From NCBI GenBank assembly GCA_963978905.1, contig OZ022259.1, positions 23,968,068 to 24,032,067 on the forward strand: a stretch of DNA of 64,000 bases. Direction: 5' to 3'. Position 1 is the first letter of the stretch, and each line of letters starts with the position of its first letter. Positions 22,684 through 35,656 of this stretch are shown here, piece after piece. Under the pieces are notes generated by a model. It saw only the letters and a program-made list of their open reading frames with translations. It ran no database searches and had not been told where the DNA came from. A program made the position numbers and the translations under genes. This DNA comes from Trichostrongylus colubriformis. Lineage: Eukaryota; Nematoda; Chromadorea; Rhabditida; Trichostrongylidae.

Positions 22684-25498
22684 CTTTCAAATTCAGTGGT
22701 AGCCGGAGGAGAAGATGCCGATAGGTCGAAATTCTGCCTTCAGATTACTCCATTATTAAACTTCCCAAATATCAAATAATCAAGGGCCTCGAACAACATA
22801 TAAATTGTTTTGTAGAACAAAATATGCTCCATTTAATACTTATATAAACTCTGTTGAAAAAGAAAGGAATGTTGAACGACACGAACTTATTGCATAACCT
22901 AATATTTACCTATACAACCTAGCCCTCTCGACGTTTTCGTAAAGCAAATGTGAAAGTTTTCCGTATCAATCATCAACGCAGCCAGATTGCACTAATTGAA
23001 TTATAGATCCACTCGGCCAGCACACGCATACTTCTCATCATGTCAAGCTCAATGAATGAGACTGGGCTTGTTCCGCAGAACGGCAACGTGGTTGGATAAG
23101 TCGAATCGCGAGCGGAAGAACATCAGCAGGATTCCTAGTAATCACTTGAATGAAGTCACTAAAACTCAGCTATTTTCAAGAGTCTCATTCTTCTCAAAGT
23201 GAATTATCCATTCCTCTGTAGGGGGGATAGGATACAGTTGTACTTCCGTTCCGCTCATTACTTCAGACTTGATCTGTGTCGAGATTTATCTACGGAGGAA
23301 ATACGAACAGCCGCTACATAGGCGCCCACCTTTAGCATTCCGATTAAAGACACCAGGAGGTGAGCAAGGAGGAAAAGCTCAATTGGAAGCTATCCTCTGT
23401 AAACGAACATTCGAGCCCAGAATAAATAAAGTGTAGGGAAATGTATAACTCGCGCTCAGGATCACGCCTTAGGGGAGCTGTTGCAATCCTAGCGCGCTTC
23501 ACCTCGAACTGCACGCTTCAGTGGCCGAGTTGCCTGCGGGCGGCGGACAAAGAAGGCACAATTGGTTCCGTCCATGATGATGTTGAGCAAATGAAACAAC
23601 AAAAAAAAAACAAACAAGTGAAACAATGAAAGGGAGAAAAGCGAAGAAGTATGAAAAACGTCTTGACAAGGCGTCGACGTGCGTGCAATAGGCAAATTAC
23701 AAACGAATACGTAGGCCAAACTGCGTCGTCCCAGTGTCTCTGAATAACCAGTTCATTTGCTCGCTACATACCTCTCTTGGCTACTCTATCTATTTTGTTT
23801 GAGCTTTTCGAGAACTATTAGTTAAAAAGCACCGCTTGAGATTTTCCAGTATCCAAGTGGAGTGCAGTACCGCCACGAAGTTGAGGAGGCTACGATCTTA
23901 CTTGGTGATGCATCGATGACACCATTTTTCCAGATTTTTCTTTTGATGGCTGCGTACACATTGACAACTCTATGACATTCATGGGTGCCCTATGCTTACA
24001 ATTTGTAAGTCCATGATAAGAATTCAAAGCAGTCGAACCGTTGCGTAACAGGGCAGCCCACCCCCGTATGTTGCAAAATGGCCGTGCTCAGCCATGCTCA
24101 CGAACTAGGAAGTCCTGAAAAAAAGCATTTTGTTTCCCACATGGGCTGAACAGGCAACATCTCAACCCAAGACATCACGCAATGCTCCTCTGCACTTTTA
24201 ATTGCACTTCCGCGTTCCGCGACTATCCAACAAAGCCACAGGCAATGAAAAGACGGTAGTGTACGTGAATCAATCCACAGATGGCAGAGGCTCTGCTCGA
24301 AAATTCCGCAAAATCTGACAGTCAGAGTGCAAGCCCATGGAAAAAGGTTTTTCGACTATTCTATGGAAAAGAAGGAGACCTGCTCGCTGGCAGCTTCTAC
24401 CTTCTGAAGCTGATGACCAAGCGGAATTCTGCTGTGAACAGATTTCTCATGTAGTCAATCAGTTGAAGAGAAATGAGTCAGAACCTGTTTCTTCTATGAT
24501 GGCGCGCAACGCTTATTAAAAAAAAATTCAGTGAAAAGAGAAGACTTTCGGATTGGTATTTCTTCTTTATCTATTGCATCACCTAACTTCTTTATCTATT
24601 GCATCACCTAATCTGATCTTTAGCTTACTTCCTCTAGAAGAAGTGACAAGCTTACCACGAATTTCGATAGGATAAGAGGACAGACGATAAAGTTTTTAGT
24701 TAGTCAATCCCATCTTGGGATGCGCCGCACACTCTAGTTCCATTCAGAATCGTGATGGCTGGTGAATGTGATGTGGCCTATACAATGACTTACGGTGGCA
24801 AGTCGATGTACAAGTCACTGCTTTATCCTCCCAGACTAGTTTGGTACCGATCTACCGACCCCGGAGGGATGGATGGCTTAATTGGCAAGCCGGCTTTGAT
24901 CCCGGCACCTTGAGAGTGAGGTGTGCGCCACCGCTCACTACATCACCGCCGCCCTTCGATAGGATATAATTGTATAAGTCATACAAATAGTGCATATCAT
25001 ATAAAGCAAAATTACAGTACACCAATTATTACTGTGTCGTTTTTATGACTATATGGTACACTGGCTAAAGTTTCGCTAATTGCGTTGACTCCAACCTTGT
25101 TATCCGTCATGATAATTTTTTCACATGTTCCGCCTGTCGTATGCTCCGATCCCGACTAGTGGTGTCTGATTAATCAAAAGGGTTTTCCAACGAACTACGA
25201 GATTACTCATCGCATAGCTGGTTCAAGTGCATATGCGTGTGTGTTGGTTCTCGACGAAAAAACGGCTATTAAGCAATTACACAGCTCAGTAGCAACCGTT
25301 GTCTGGCCATATGAATAAAACAGGCAGTATTAGTAAAACAAGCAAATTGAAAAAATAATAGAGGCAAAGCTAGGATACACCCACCGTAACTGTGTCTGTG
25401 TCACATTGGCATTCTTGTGGACAGTTACCAAATACGATATCGATAAAGGCCACATAGGCTAATGTCATCCAAATAGTCATCGCGTAAAGGCCGTATCA
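22684..25498. other. Stretch without recognised gene
   Basis: Contains a repeat at about 23335-23560 related to 27300-27500, and an exact 25-bp tandem duplication (24562-24586, 24587-24611). Short ORFs overlap in two frames at 24281-24519, but without a convincing splice pair. Confidence 0.4.
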
Positions 25499-25618
25499 AT
25501 GACGGCACGGGGAATGGATGGCAACGCCTCTTCTATCGTAGACAATCCATTTCTGGAAACAATGAACGAGTTCTACGGCTATCGGCTCTCAGAACAAATT
25601 TGGACGAGACGCTCTAGA
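25499..25618 (+). CDS. Candidate start exon, unknown protein
   Basis: ATG followed by 39 codons (MTARGMDGNASSIVDNPFLE...) ending exactly at a GTGAGG donor. The composition looks coding, but I recognise no family and found no partner exon. Confidence 0.3.
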
Positions 25619-26192
25619 GTGAGGTGTGTTGATGCTGAATTTTTTTAAATTGGTGAGTAATTAGGAAAATGAAAAACGAAACATCAAAATGGGAACTATG
25701 AAGCGATCGCGGATGGTGTGCCAATGGTATAGACGTGACACAGAATGGATAAAAAAAATAAACGCGGCGCAACCCATGTGTTCACAGTATTTATGGCCAT
25801 TGAACGAGCACAAATGAATCTTGGCTAAATTGAAATGGACTCAATGTAGCCGACAGCTAAAAAAAATCAGAAAGAATCTTAGAAGAACTGAAACGTCGAT
25901 TATGGAAAAATGAATTCAAGCGGTTAGATTCCATGGAATAATCCAGAAGGTAGCTGTTATTGGAACGAACGTGTTTGCACCAATACACACAACCAATAGG
26001 AGCGATTATCTGAGTGATTGTTCTGGTGGTGCAAGAGGAGCCGCACCGGTCTTGCCATCTCTCAACGGGTAACGCACCCGCAGCTTTTCCATAATGGGCG
26101 TGAGGAATAGAAGCCGAAAATACTGTAGCACGATTGCTCACTCCGGCACCAAATCCGAGTGCTTTTTTTCCGAGACACTTCAGGGCCCCATT

Positions 26193-26622
26193 GAAGGAGT
26201 TGTTCACGGAAAAACGAGTTTTCCTGTTACCCACATATTTGTGTTGTATTTGCCTAATGTGAGCTGCATGAAAGGTTTCACGCAAGAAAGTGTGAATCCG
26301 GCTAAGATACAGCACCACAATGACTCGGCCGGATGGGCGGGGCGTCCGAGTAGAAGCCCCGACTCGTCATCCACCGCGGTCGGAGACGCATTGTAGGAAC
26401 AGAAAGTTACGTAAACAGTCCAGCACTCCGTTCCCAACCGCGGCGAACGAAGGAACGGGGCTTTTACTCGAAGGCCACGCCCACCCAGCCGAGAATTCGG
26501 GAAGCTGTACCTTAGCCGAATTCGCACTTTCTCGCGTGAAATTTTGCATGCCACCCTTATTAGGCAAGTACAGCATAAATATATGAGTAAAAAGCATCAC
26601 ATTTTGTGGACGATTCCTTTAA
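26193..26622. mobile_element. MITE family Q, copy 2
   Basis: GAAGGAGTTGTTCACGG on the left mirrors TTTGTGGACGATTCCTTTAA on the right. Inner arms mirror as well (AATCCGGCTAAGATACAG against CTGTACCTTAGCCGAATT). Confidence 0.7.
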
Positions 26623-27766
26623 GCAAGGCATCAAGGCTATAAATCAACGCCTACGTTTCTATCAGTATGATCCTCTCCCCTTTGTAAATGTAGGTAATAG
26701 ATGCATGGCTGGACCTTTTTGTCTCAATGCTTGGATGATCGATCGAACAAACTCTGGAGGCGGATCCTACCTTTGCACGATTGGCCTTGAACGATACCTA
26801 CGTGACGCCAAGTATTATGTTATAATATTTTAATATTAGAAGCCTCTTCCCCAAAGGACATATCAAGAGTAAGATGTAGTGAAAGATAAGGCCACTTCTT
26901 GATTGTGACTCTTCCCTAAATTTTCCGCGTAATGATCAAAAGTCTATAACCTATGTCTTTGTCAAAAGCATAGAATTTCTTTCATAATTTCAAATGTTTA
27001 CTCATTTTCAGTGCTTATACTATGACAACCATTGAATATTTACAAGCTGACGAATAAAGCTTACTAATGAAGGCATCGTCAAGTCAAGCGAAAAGCCAGT
27101 CTTTTACGGAATTGACCTTTTTTGTCATTGCTTTGCCGCACTTAATTAATCACATATACAGCCTTCGCCTTGCAATAACTTCGGCTAAATTGCTCGTAAA
27201 CTAGTGCATATAGCTTTCAAGCACTAACAATCCATTCTAAGCCTTTTCGGTCTAGAAGAATTTTCCAAGCTCCTATAAATGAAACTGGTGTGAAATCCAA
27301 AGGCATCGGAGGGTGACAAGCAAGGAAAGCCTATTTGAAACAGTGCCCACTGTGAACGAGCATTTGAATTCGGGAAAGATAATGTAAAGCGAAAATCGCG
27401 TTGGAAAACGCGCTTTTGAGGTGCTATTACGATTTCAGTGCACTGCACCTGTATCTGCTCTGCACGCTTCGGGCGGGCCGACGGCACCGTCAGTTGGTGT
27501 CGCGTAGGGCGAATATGATTTCACTGGTGCAGCAGTGCTCCATCAATAATTTCAGAGACAGAAATTCGGGAACCCCCTTTCCGGCAATGAAATAGTACTG
27601 AAAGACAACAGTATTATCTTGTTGCCGGAAAGGGCAAAAGCGTCAAGAGGTCAAGCTGGGACATAAAACGGATTTTCTGTTGCAATACGGTCTAATTCGT
27701 TAGCAATTTCTTCGCTTCATGACGCATTTAATTGTGACCATTGAATCACAGTTTATTTTAGTATAC

Positions 27767-28028
27767 CGCCATGAACTTCAAATGGGCCATGATGGTCTTT
27801 CGAACGATTGACGATTAGAGCACCATTCGTGTGCAGCGGAACTCGTTGGAAGCTCTCTCCACTATTGCGAAAAATTGCGACTGAGGAATGAAAGTTGCGT
27901 TTTTTATTGCTTACACAATGATGCCCGTAGTAATTCTGAGAGGACCAAGCATTCCACCATGTTTTTTTCCGAAGCTTCTTAAGCAAAAACGCTTCCGATG
28001 TGAAACAGTTGACGTCGAAGTCGTTCAT
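27767..28028 (-). CDS. Two candidate exons of a secreted or surface protein
   Basis: Exon 28028-27917 (acceptor TTTTTTTGAATAG, donor GTGTAAG) reads MNDFDVNCFTSEAF...NYYGHH. Exon 27880-27767 (acceptor CATTCCTCAG, donor GTATAC) reads AIFRNSGESFQRVPLHTNGA and on to FEVHGG. Phases fit (0 to 1, then 1 to 1). Alternatively the second exon runs on to a TAA at 27753 and ends the gene. Family unknown. It may belong with the exons at 49.2 and 63.7 kb. Confidence 0.45.
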
Positions 28029-28099
28029 CTATTCAAAAAAAGAAGCGAAAATTGAAAATCGTTAACAGTTCCAAGTGTTTTTTTTAGTTTCTAAATGTT

Positions 28100-31000
28100 A
28101 TTTTCCATTTTGAAGATGGGCTCAAATTCCCAGTGTCATCCCAACAATAAATCTTAAATGCCGACAAGCAAGGGTGGGCGACAGCTTCACTGCCAGCAAA
28201 AACCTTCCAGCTTTAAGTAGTTTATGGGACATTGCATATCGACTCGAGAAATATGAGGAAATAAATCTGACTCTGCACAAAAGCAATTTATCGATTAATT
28301 CCTTGGGAAACTTGGCGATTAATCAGAAAGAAAGAAAAGAGGAAAAACTCAAAATAAAATAAATTAAAATAATACTCAGAAATGTGTCCCGAATCCTCAG
28401 AACATGTAAAATATGACCACATACGTATATAAGAAGCATTTAAAGAGAAAAATGATAAAGTGACGATGATAATAGATGAGTATGCAATAACACAAGCAAT
28501 AATAACTTATAAAAAAGAAAAAAGAATAAAAAATATTGAAAGTGGAATTTCATAGAATGGAACTAGCTACCACTAACTGGAAGAAAATCCCTACCATGAG
28601 TTTCTGAGCGCGGATTTTTGATTTCAGCGAAAATCTGATTTTCTCAAAGTACTGATGAAACTATAGAAAGTTGAGTGCTGTGGGCGTAGAGAGGTGGGGG
28701 GGTGGGCATCAGGACAGCAGGTGCGATTCTCCGTGACCTTAGAGATCAAGGGACATTGACATGAGTGAGACGATCCTTATACATGGAATAGGTAGGTTAT
28801 AGGTAAAGTGGGTAAGTTTCTTAGAATAGATACTGACCGACCCGTGGGATGGAAGGCTCAACTGGTGTGGTCCAGGTTCAACTGGGATATTTAAGGGTTT
28901 TAAGGAATCTCTAGAAGGGGTCTACTTTACTTAGGAAGCAAAATTATAGTTTTAAAGGTAGTCAAAGGGATCTTGACCGAGAAACAAACTTTCTAATGAG
29001 TTTTGTTTTAGAAACCAATTTCCTTGTACCAACAGCATCGATTCAGAAGGGGTGGAGGAGGGGGGGGGGGGGGTGTGTGAGCGAATAATCATTTAGGAGT
29101 ACTATAAGTGTACTTCTAAAATAAGAGACGAGTAGTATTTCTCGAAAAAATTTTCCAACGTAATGCCTGGCCCTTCCTGAATGTATTACACGGTCCTTAC
29201 ATCATTTGTGATACCACCACAGTCGCTGTTATTCTAAGCAAATTATGTTAATAAGTGTATCTTAACGTCAATAAGTGTGTCTATGCTGACGGACGTACAT
29301 GGACCTAAACTTACCTTTACTATGAAGCAAGGAAGGGTGCTACTGCGGTGAGGGAAGGGAGGCTTATAAAATTCTGCAATTCTTAGCATTTTGGAGGGAT
29401 CTTTGACGGGTACCTCCACACCTAGAGACGTATATTGTTGCCCGAGCCTTAGTGAAAGGAAGAGGGGGTTTCCTTCTCCTTCCAAGCTCAGGTGAAAGTA
29501 GTGACTATAGCCACACCCTCTCTCATTGCGATAGCACCCTTGTGAGCGCTAGAGTGGTAGCACAGAAGGAAAAATGAAAAACAGAAAAACGAAGGAAGTA
29601 GAATCTCGAAATTTTGAGCCAGTTAGCCAGAAATTCCCGGTAATAGAGGCTACGGCGGGTTGGAGATGAGGTGACGTGTTGACCAGGACAGAAGGTGCTC
29701 TTTTGATGGATTGAATAGACAGGTTGTGTAGCAGCTTGCCATCTTGACTTGAGATTGTTGTATGCTGATAGATGCTGATTGTAGTGTTCCCGTGAGGGCA
29801 GCTGTCGCCAAGTCCCACGCGAAGACGCGAGGCGAACGAGGAAGAGTTCTCAGCTGACAACGGTGAGGAGAGGCCTAGAGGATGGAGGGGCGGGCGGATT
29901 GCCCGCTGCTGCTGACATCATTACTCATGATGCCACTTTTGTTCACCGGCAATTTACAACCCGAACCCGTAATTGCAGTTAAAGTGGGCATCCTAGCATT
30001 ATTTCATCGGGAAAATTAGAGGGATGGGCGCAAAATGCAGAAATTTTTTTATTGGGATGACGAAAATCACTCTCCACGGCATGACGCCTAAGGGCTTCAG
30101 GCACGGAAAAGTGATTATGGTTTCTGCGAAGGGCACTCCAATAAGCACACAAAACATCCTTGTGAAAAAGACTGACAGAAAGGATGTCTAAAGGGCAGAT
30201 TCTGAGTCAAATCAAATGAATACCCTACGAGAGGCTACGAAGGTTTGGCTTCGTAAGAAGTACGGGGCTGCAGTGAAAGGGAGAAGAAGCTGCAGGGTTT
30301 CTCGAGAGCTGTACTCTACTCTACTCGGACTAAGCGACTAACCAATTTCAATTTGACGAACTGTTCAAATTTAAAAATTTTTCTCTAGAAAAACAAACGG
30401 TGGATACGATAATTTAGTTGACAGATGAAAATAAATGTAGTGTAAATAGCGCAGCAGTGGTTGAAAAAACAAAGGAAGTGACAAAAAAGTCGAAATTTGC
30501 ACCTATCCTACCTCCTGTCTGCTCGGAAACGTGCCTTACCGCGTCATGCCCACATATTGGTCGCGCGGCACGGATATGTGATGTGTGGCGGTCGCACGCA
30601 GCACGTGATGGGGGGTTTGTGGTATAAGCATGGTCTGTTCATGCGGCACCCGTAGAGCCATTCAAGGTAGGCCGCCGAACACACTCTTCACCACAAATTA
30701 CGCTGCACACCATCTGCTTGAACCCGTAATTTTTTAAAGGAGTGATGATTTTTCTTACTGAACACCCATATTATCGCACCCACTGCATTTAGCTGGTGGT
30801 GATCTATGTGAAGGTGTACCTACAGAAATACGCTTGCGAGATGTCCTTGAAAGATGAGTCGAGCGAAACGGTGGAGCATATCCGAAAAAGGGAAAAGACT
30901 AAGTGAATGGGGCGAAACGCTTATTCATCCAGATAAGGCAAAAAAGGCTTCACATAAATCAGGTCGAACGAGCCACGCGCATCACTACATGAAAGCCATT

Positions 31001-31440
31001 TCTAATGCCAAACTTAATTTACTTAAAACTTGGAATTTAAAAATTTAAAAGCATTTTCAACCTTCTTGGAGTGTATACGAGTATGATATGAGTGTCTATT
31101 CCCCAGTTCCTATCGTGATACCTCACGATAGCACCACACCATAACTTTGGAGGCAAACTTAGAAGAAAATACTTTCTTACAACAGCCCTTACTTCAAACA
31201 GTGCATGATTTTAACGCGATGCCCCTCTACTCCCCCCCTCCCCCCCGCAAGAAGTCCGATTGCTGAAAAAAAAACTTTTCAAGAGACTATGTGTTGCTCG
31301 ATTAGTTTTGCGAGAGCGCTTGAAGTTTACAGAAGATTCTCCCAAAGTGAAACGCACTTCCGCACAGATTACCACGCAAATCAAATTTTGACGAGAGTTG
31401 CTGTAAAAAAAGCTACGTCAAGCTTACATGTATAAGTAAG
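28100..31440. other. Stretch without recognised gene
   Basis: A tRNA-like SINE remnant lies near 28830-28890, a long poly-G run near 29059-29073 and a family-U MITE remnant near 30547-30622. ORFs of 70-100 codons at 29549-29860 and 30418-30627 lack a convincing splice pair. Confidence 0.4.
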
Positions 31441-31724
31441 ACCTACATCACACTTCGCCATTAGCAACTGTGCGATTCGCGATTCCGCACGGAAAAAGCA
31501 AATTGCAAAATCTCAGCGCTGAAGAATCGCGCGCGAAAGTGCCACACTGCAAAACCAGGGAAACGCGAACTCGCGAAGTCTGACGTCGGCCAGGAGATAG
31601 TTGGACACTTAGCTGGCTCCTTCGAAATTTTCGCTGCAGTCCTTTCCGGGAGAGAAGCGAAGTGTGAAGGTCCCTTTTACAAGACAGCACCCAGAAATAA
31701 GCCGATTTCGCCACTTACGCGGCC

Positions 31725-31830
31725 GTCAGACTTCGCGAGCGGCAATGCAAGATCTCAAGGTCGCACTATCGCGTACGGAAGTGCGACTCCGCAAAATCGC
31801 ATAAAAGTGAAGTCCAATGGCGGCCTATTC
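31725..31830. repeat. Hairpin MITE family V, copy 1
   Basis: GCGGCCGTCAGACTTCGCGA on the left and CGCAAAATCGCA...GGCGGCCTA on the right. A related structure spans 33678-33840. Confidence 0.5.
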
Positions 31831-32154
31831 ACTCGTCATAGGAGCGGGAATGTACCATGGTACCTGTTCCTCAGACAGCAAGCTCTCCCTCCTGATCCCT
31901 TTTGATCCCATCTTTGTCAGTCCTCAGGAATCATCTGCGCGGAGAAAACTCGGAAAATCTCGTGGAAATCAGGTCAGGCTGGTCGAAATCTTTGATTTGG
32001 AATCTGCAGGATAGAAGTAGGGTATTGATAAAGGATAAAGTTTAGGACTCCCACTCAGGATCCGTAGTAGTTGGTGAATACAATTTGGCCAACACGATAT
32101 CCTATGGGAGTCAGCTAAACAATTAAGTATTATTATTTTCTCAGACGGGCCTGG

Positions 32155-32250
32155 CATGAGATCGGTGCCATTTCACATATATGGAAGGGATGACATACTT
32201 GGTAGACCTTGACGGGTATTGGTCCCAAGTTCGATCCCCGGACCATGTGG
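32155..32250 (+). repeat. tRNA-derived SINE-like fragment
   Basis: AGTTCGATCCC (32228-32238) resembles a pol III B box, preceded by A-box-like TTGGTAGACC. Not a complete tRNA. Confidence 0.4.
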
Positions 32251-33157
32251 GTAGAAAATGCGCCACTCCTTTTACACTGTTTATACTGACGGTAATTGCA
32301 TTGCACAGTAATCGATAATGTTTGGAATGCAAAAAGGAATTGAATTAAAATAGTGAAGTAAACAAAAATTTAGGTGACATGTCCACCTATTTTCTGGCCA
32401 ACCGGAAATATTCCTGGAGCTCCCTAATAAGTAGAGAGATGCCCATCACCACCTTAAATTGCGCCATGCATATCAATTTTGAGAGGAATGTGAAAACAAA
32501 GGTTTCTAGACAATTCATGATGAAAAGAGGTTGGCGGCTGCATCCACATCAAAGGCAGACAAACCGCCAGGTAAAAGGGCAAATGCTCCATCGAAAAATG
32601 TCCTTCGGAAAACGGCCCAAACTCCCACTATCGATTGGGTTACGACAGTTCTCTATATAACAGAAGTACAAGGCAAGATTCATCTTCCTACGGAACTTTA
32701 ATGCCATTACCATTGAAGATTTGCGTATGCATCAGTTGTTAGAAGCTAAGTGGCTAGTGGAGGCGCTACCACACGTACATAGTACAGTTCGCTCCTGTCC
32801 AAGTCGATCACGATCCCTATTCAGAAACAGTTAAATATCAACTCCATGATAACTGGAGTGAGTACAAAGTCTTGCGACTGGATAGAACCTTCTGTAACTA
32901 TTACAATACCGCCTTCAACTTCTACGAAATCGACAAATTACGGCGGAAAGATCCGTCGCAATCCGCACTATGTCATAAGTTCGGTAGAAATTGTCCAATT
33001 GTTTGGAGAATGGATTACCGCGTAGCGCTATCCAGGACGAGCTCACATGTGCGAACATGTTTGATTTCTCTTCAGCGAGTAGATTGCTTCTAGAAGATTC
33101 TACAAGTTCTGTCTCCAAGTTCCGCAGTCGATACCGGCGGACGACCATGACTACGTA

Positions 33158-33232
33158 AGGCCGCTTCCGTACTTTGCGCACCGACGCCGGCACGCGCGTG
33201 ACGGCGTCGGTGCGCAAAGTATGGAAGCGGCC
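33158..33232. mobile_element. Palindromic MITE family P, copy 3 (75 bp)
   Basis: Almost loop-free hairpin: AGGCCGCTTCCGTACTTTGCG against CGCAAAGTATGGAAGCGGCC, flanked by TA on both sides. Confidence 0.85.
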
Positions 33233-33417
33233 TAAACTTTCCAATTCATCTTCGAGTTACAAATTCAGCGCATTGATTCACAAATTGTTTGCATATTTGA
33301 CGAGGTTTATGAAAACTAATGCCTCTGGTGTCTATGAAAATTCAATGGATGCTGAACAAAGGGGAAAAATGAGCTCAAAAATGCAGTCTGGCCTTTCAGT
33401 AAATTTGTTTTCAACAG

Positions 33418-33573
33418 AAATCTTATCGTATGTCGAGCGAGATGCCAGGGAGACCAGCATTTCATGACCTCCCCGAATATGCAAACAGTTCATGCATTAA
33501 TACGCTGATTCTGGAACACGCAAGTGAAGTGGGAGGTTTACTACGTTCTGGTCGTCCACCGGTGCCACCTGCG
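33418..33573 (+). CDS. Candidate internal exon, unknown protein
   Basis: Acceptor GTTTTCAACAG, donor GTAAGTGG, 52 codons without a stop (SYRMSSEMPGRPAF..., ending GRPPVPPA). Both splice sites are good and the composition looks coding; phase 0 at both ends. I do not recognise it. No partner exon was found nearby on the + strand. Confidence 0.5.
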
Positions 33574-33677
33574 GTAAGTGGAGACACAATTTGTTAGATC
33601 TTCTAGAGCTAATTGAATGGCTGGAGAGGAATAAACAAGATTCGCAGAACTGGGTTTGTCTTGAGCAACGCTAGGGC

Positions 33678-33840
33678 CGCTGACAGACTTTGCGATTTTG
33701 CGATTCTACGATTTTGCTGCGTCGCACTTTTACACGCGATGGTACGACTTTGTGCAAGGCTGCAACTTCGCAAGCGAAAGTGCGTCACCGCAAAACCGCA
33801 GAATTGCAAATCGCGAGATCCGAGGTGTGACGGTGGCCTA
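33678..33840. repeat. Hairpin MITE family V, copy 2
   Basis: GGCCGCTGACAGACTTTGCG at the left and CGCAAATCGCGAGATCC...GGTGGCC at the right, with stacked GCGATT/AATCGC-type inner repeats. Confidence 0.5.
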
Positions 33841-34477
33841 TCCGGCGATTCATTTCCCAAAACGGTTGGACTTCTACTGAAGTCATGACAGAGCAGCGGA
33901 TTCTTCCGTCGTAGACCGTTGATTTTGCAGAAGTTAGGGGCGGTATTGTAGTGGTCTGGAAGGAACAGACCTGAATCTGATTCTAGCTGCCTCTTATAAT
34001 CTTATAATGCCTCATTGTGTAAGCCAAACACTCATTAAGTATCACAGCGACTTTGGATAGAAGTCGAATGTTCTCTTGTTTATGAGGAATATAAGCTTAT
34101 TAACTAGCGCATCACATAAAGGGGCATCCATCGAAGCTCAGTGTTGATTTATTTATTTATTCATCGATGGGACAAGGCAAAATAGGCCTCATATGAAGCA
34201 TGGCAACACTTTATAACTATTGAAAACATCACTGCAAATCTATAGGTAATTTCGGTATTTTCAGGATGATTCACGGAAAAAATGAAGCCGTCACAAATAC
34301 CAATCAAAGAGGATGAGGCAGTTCCAAAATGCCGATAGTCTCGGATAAACGCCTGCTATTTTCGACAATAGCCAGTCGGGCTAACAAATGATATTAGCAC
34401 AAATAGTCAGACAAAAGCAAGCAGAGAAAACCCAAGGATTGCTGAAATTTCGAATGAATCTTCAAACATCGAGAAAA

Positions 34478-34866
34478 ATCGGTGCTACTGGAGTTAGGGG
34501 AGGGGGGCACACGACACAAACATGAGTCGCGCCGAGTTTCTGCTTATAGGCACTCTCAAGGTCATTTTATGCCTAGATACAGCTAACAAACTGAGAAAAC
34601 GATTGGATTATTCTTCCATCAAAATATTACGAAAAATTCGCTCCAACTAGATTGAACAACCACCTACGCTATTCGCATAGGATGAAAAAGGGTGCTATGG
34701 GAGTTAGGGGGGCACTCGACAAAGGCAGGAGTCGCGCTGCTCACAGGCACTCTCAAGGTTATCTTATGCCTAGATACAGCTAACTAAGAAAGCGATTGAA
34801 TTATTCATCCATCAGTATATTACGAAAAATTCGCTTCAACTAGACTAAACAACGACTTACGCGTAT
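34478..34866. repeat. Direct duplication, two units of about 200 bp
   Basis: GGTGCTA(C/T)(T/G)GGAGTTAGGGG, GGCACTCTCAAGGT, CTAGATACAGCTAAC and ATTACGAAAAATTCGCT recur in order in units starting near 34480 and 34690. The unit's start reappears inverted at about 35050-35090. Confidence 0.7.
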
Positions 34867-34960
34867 TCGCCCAAACCTGGGGAAAGGGAATTTCCTTCCT
34901 CAGGCCTGAGGCTTACAGGATGAAAAAAAGCACGAATTTGTTTCATAAGAATCGTTCCTA

Positions 34961-35036
34961 TGCGGAATTCGAACCCGATCCTGTTAGCGCTACGACTTCT
35001 CTGCGCTCTAGCCATAGCGTTAGAGACGCAAAGCAC
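34961..35036 (-). repeat. tRNA-derived SINE-like sequence
   Basis: On the - strand TGGCTAGAGCG (A box) precedes GGGTTCGAATTCC (B box with one extra base) at normal tRNA spacing. The flanks do not pair as an acceptor stem, so I call it tRNA-derived and not a tRNA gene. Confidence 0.5.
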
Positions 35037-35494
35037 GGTTCACTGCTTCCCCCCCCCCTCCTCCCTTAACTCCAGTAGCACCCAAAATAGCATCACCGAT
35101 AGTCGAGAAACAAGAAAATGGCCGAAAATTTGAAAACTAGAGCGAAAGAGCGTACGATGCGGTGGGCGCTATGTTGCAACTATGGACGCCGATCGATCAA
35201 TCTGGTTAGATCTACGATCGATCAGCGCAGGCGAGACATCTTTAATTAATCATTACAGCCATCCCATGGACAAAGTGAGGACAGATTGTGATTTGAAACC
35301 AGAAATGAAACCTTTTAAGTCAGCTAATCAATTTCGAACTTCTTGTGAGCAGTGAGCGCGATAATTCGATTAGTTGATTGGAAACTGAATGGAAAACTAC
35401 TTGTTGCGGCGGTAAAGTAAAAAAACAAACAAATGAAATCGCTGAACCTTGAGAAATGGTATCTTAATTGTAAACGTTGACTTTGGCGGCGAAC

Positions 35495-35656
35495 CTGTTT
35501 TCCAGCGCGTCGTATCATTGACGTAATAATCGAAATCTCGCGAATCTGCGATGTGAGGCATCAATACGCAACACATAACGAGGCACTTGGGGACGGTGTG
35601 CTGCAGGGTGCGGCACTTGAACTTGAAGCCTTCCTCTGAAGTGAACGTAGTGCTTC
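35495..35656 (-). CDS. Candidate Cys-containing ectodomain exon
   Basis: Acceptor TGTTTGGCAG, donor GTTCGC. Reads STTFTSEEGFKFKCRTLQ, PKCLVMCC and DFDYYVNDTTRW. Phase 1 at both ends, so it could follow the signal-peptide exon at 63.7 kb in frame. Family unknown. Confidence 0.5.

Noticed and set aside
24281..24519. Small gene MAEALLENSAKS...
   Set aside because: Two overlapping frames look equally good and no splice donor or stop arrangement supports either.
29549..29860. - strand ectodomain exon
   Set aside because: Plausible sequons but no usable donor in phase.
34961..35036. Functional tRNA gene
   Set aside because: A and B boxes are present but no acceptor stem pairing and no clear anticodon arm; likewise the other tRNA-like spots.
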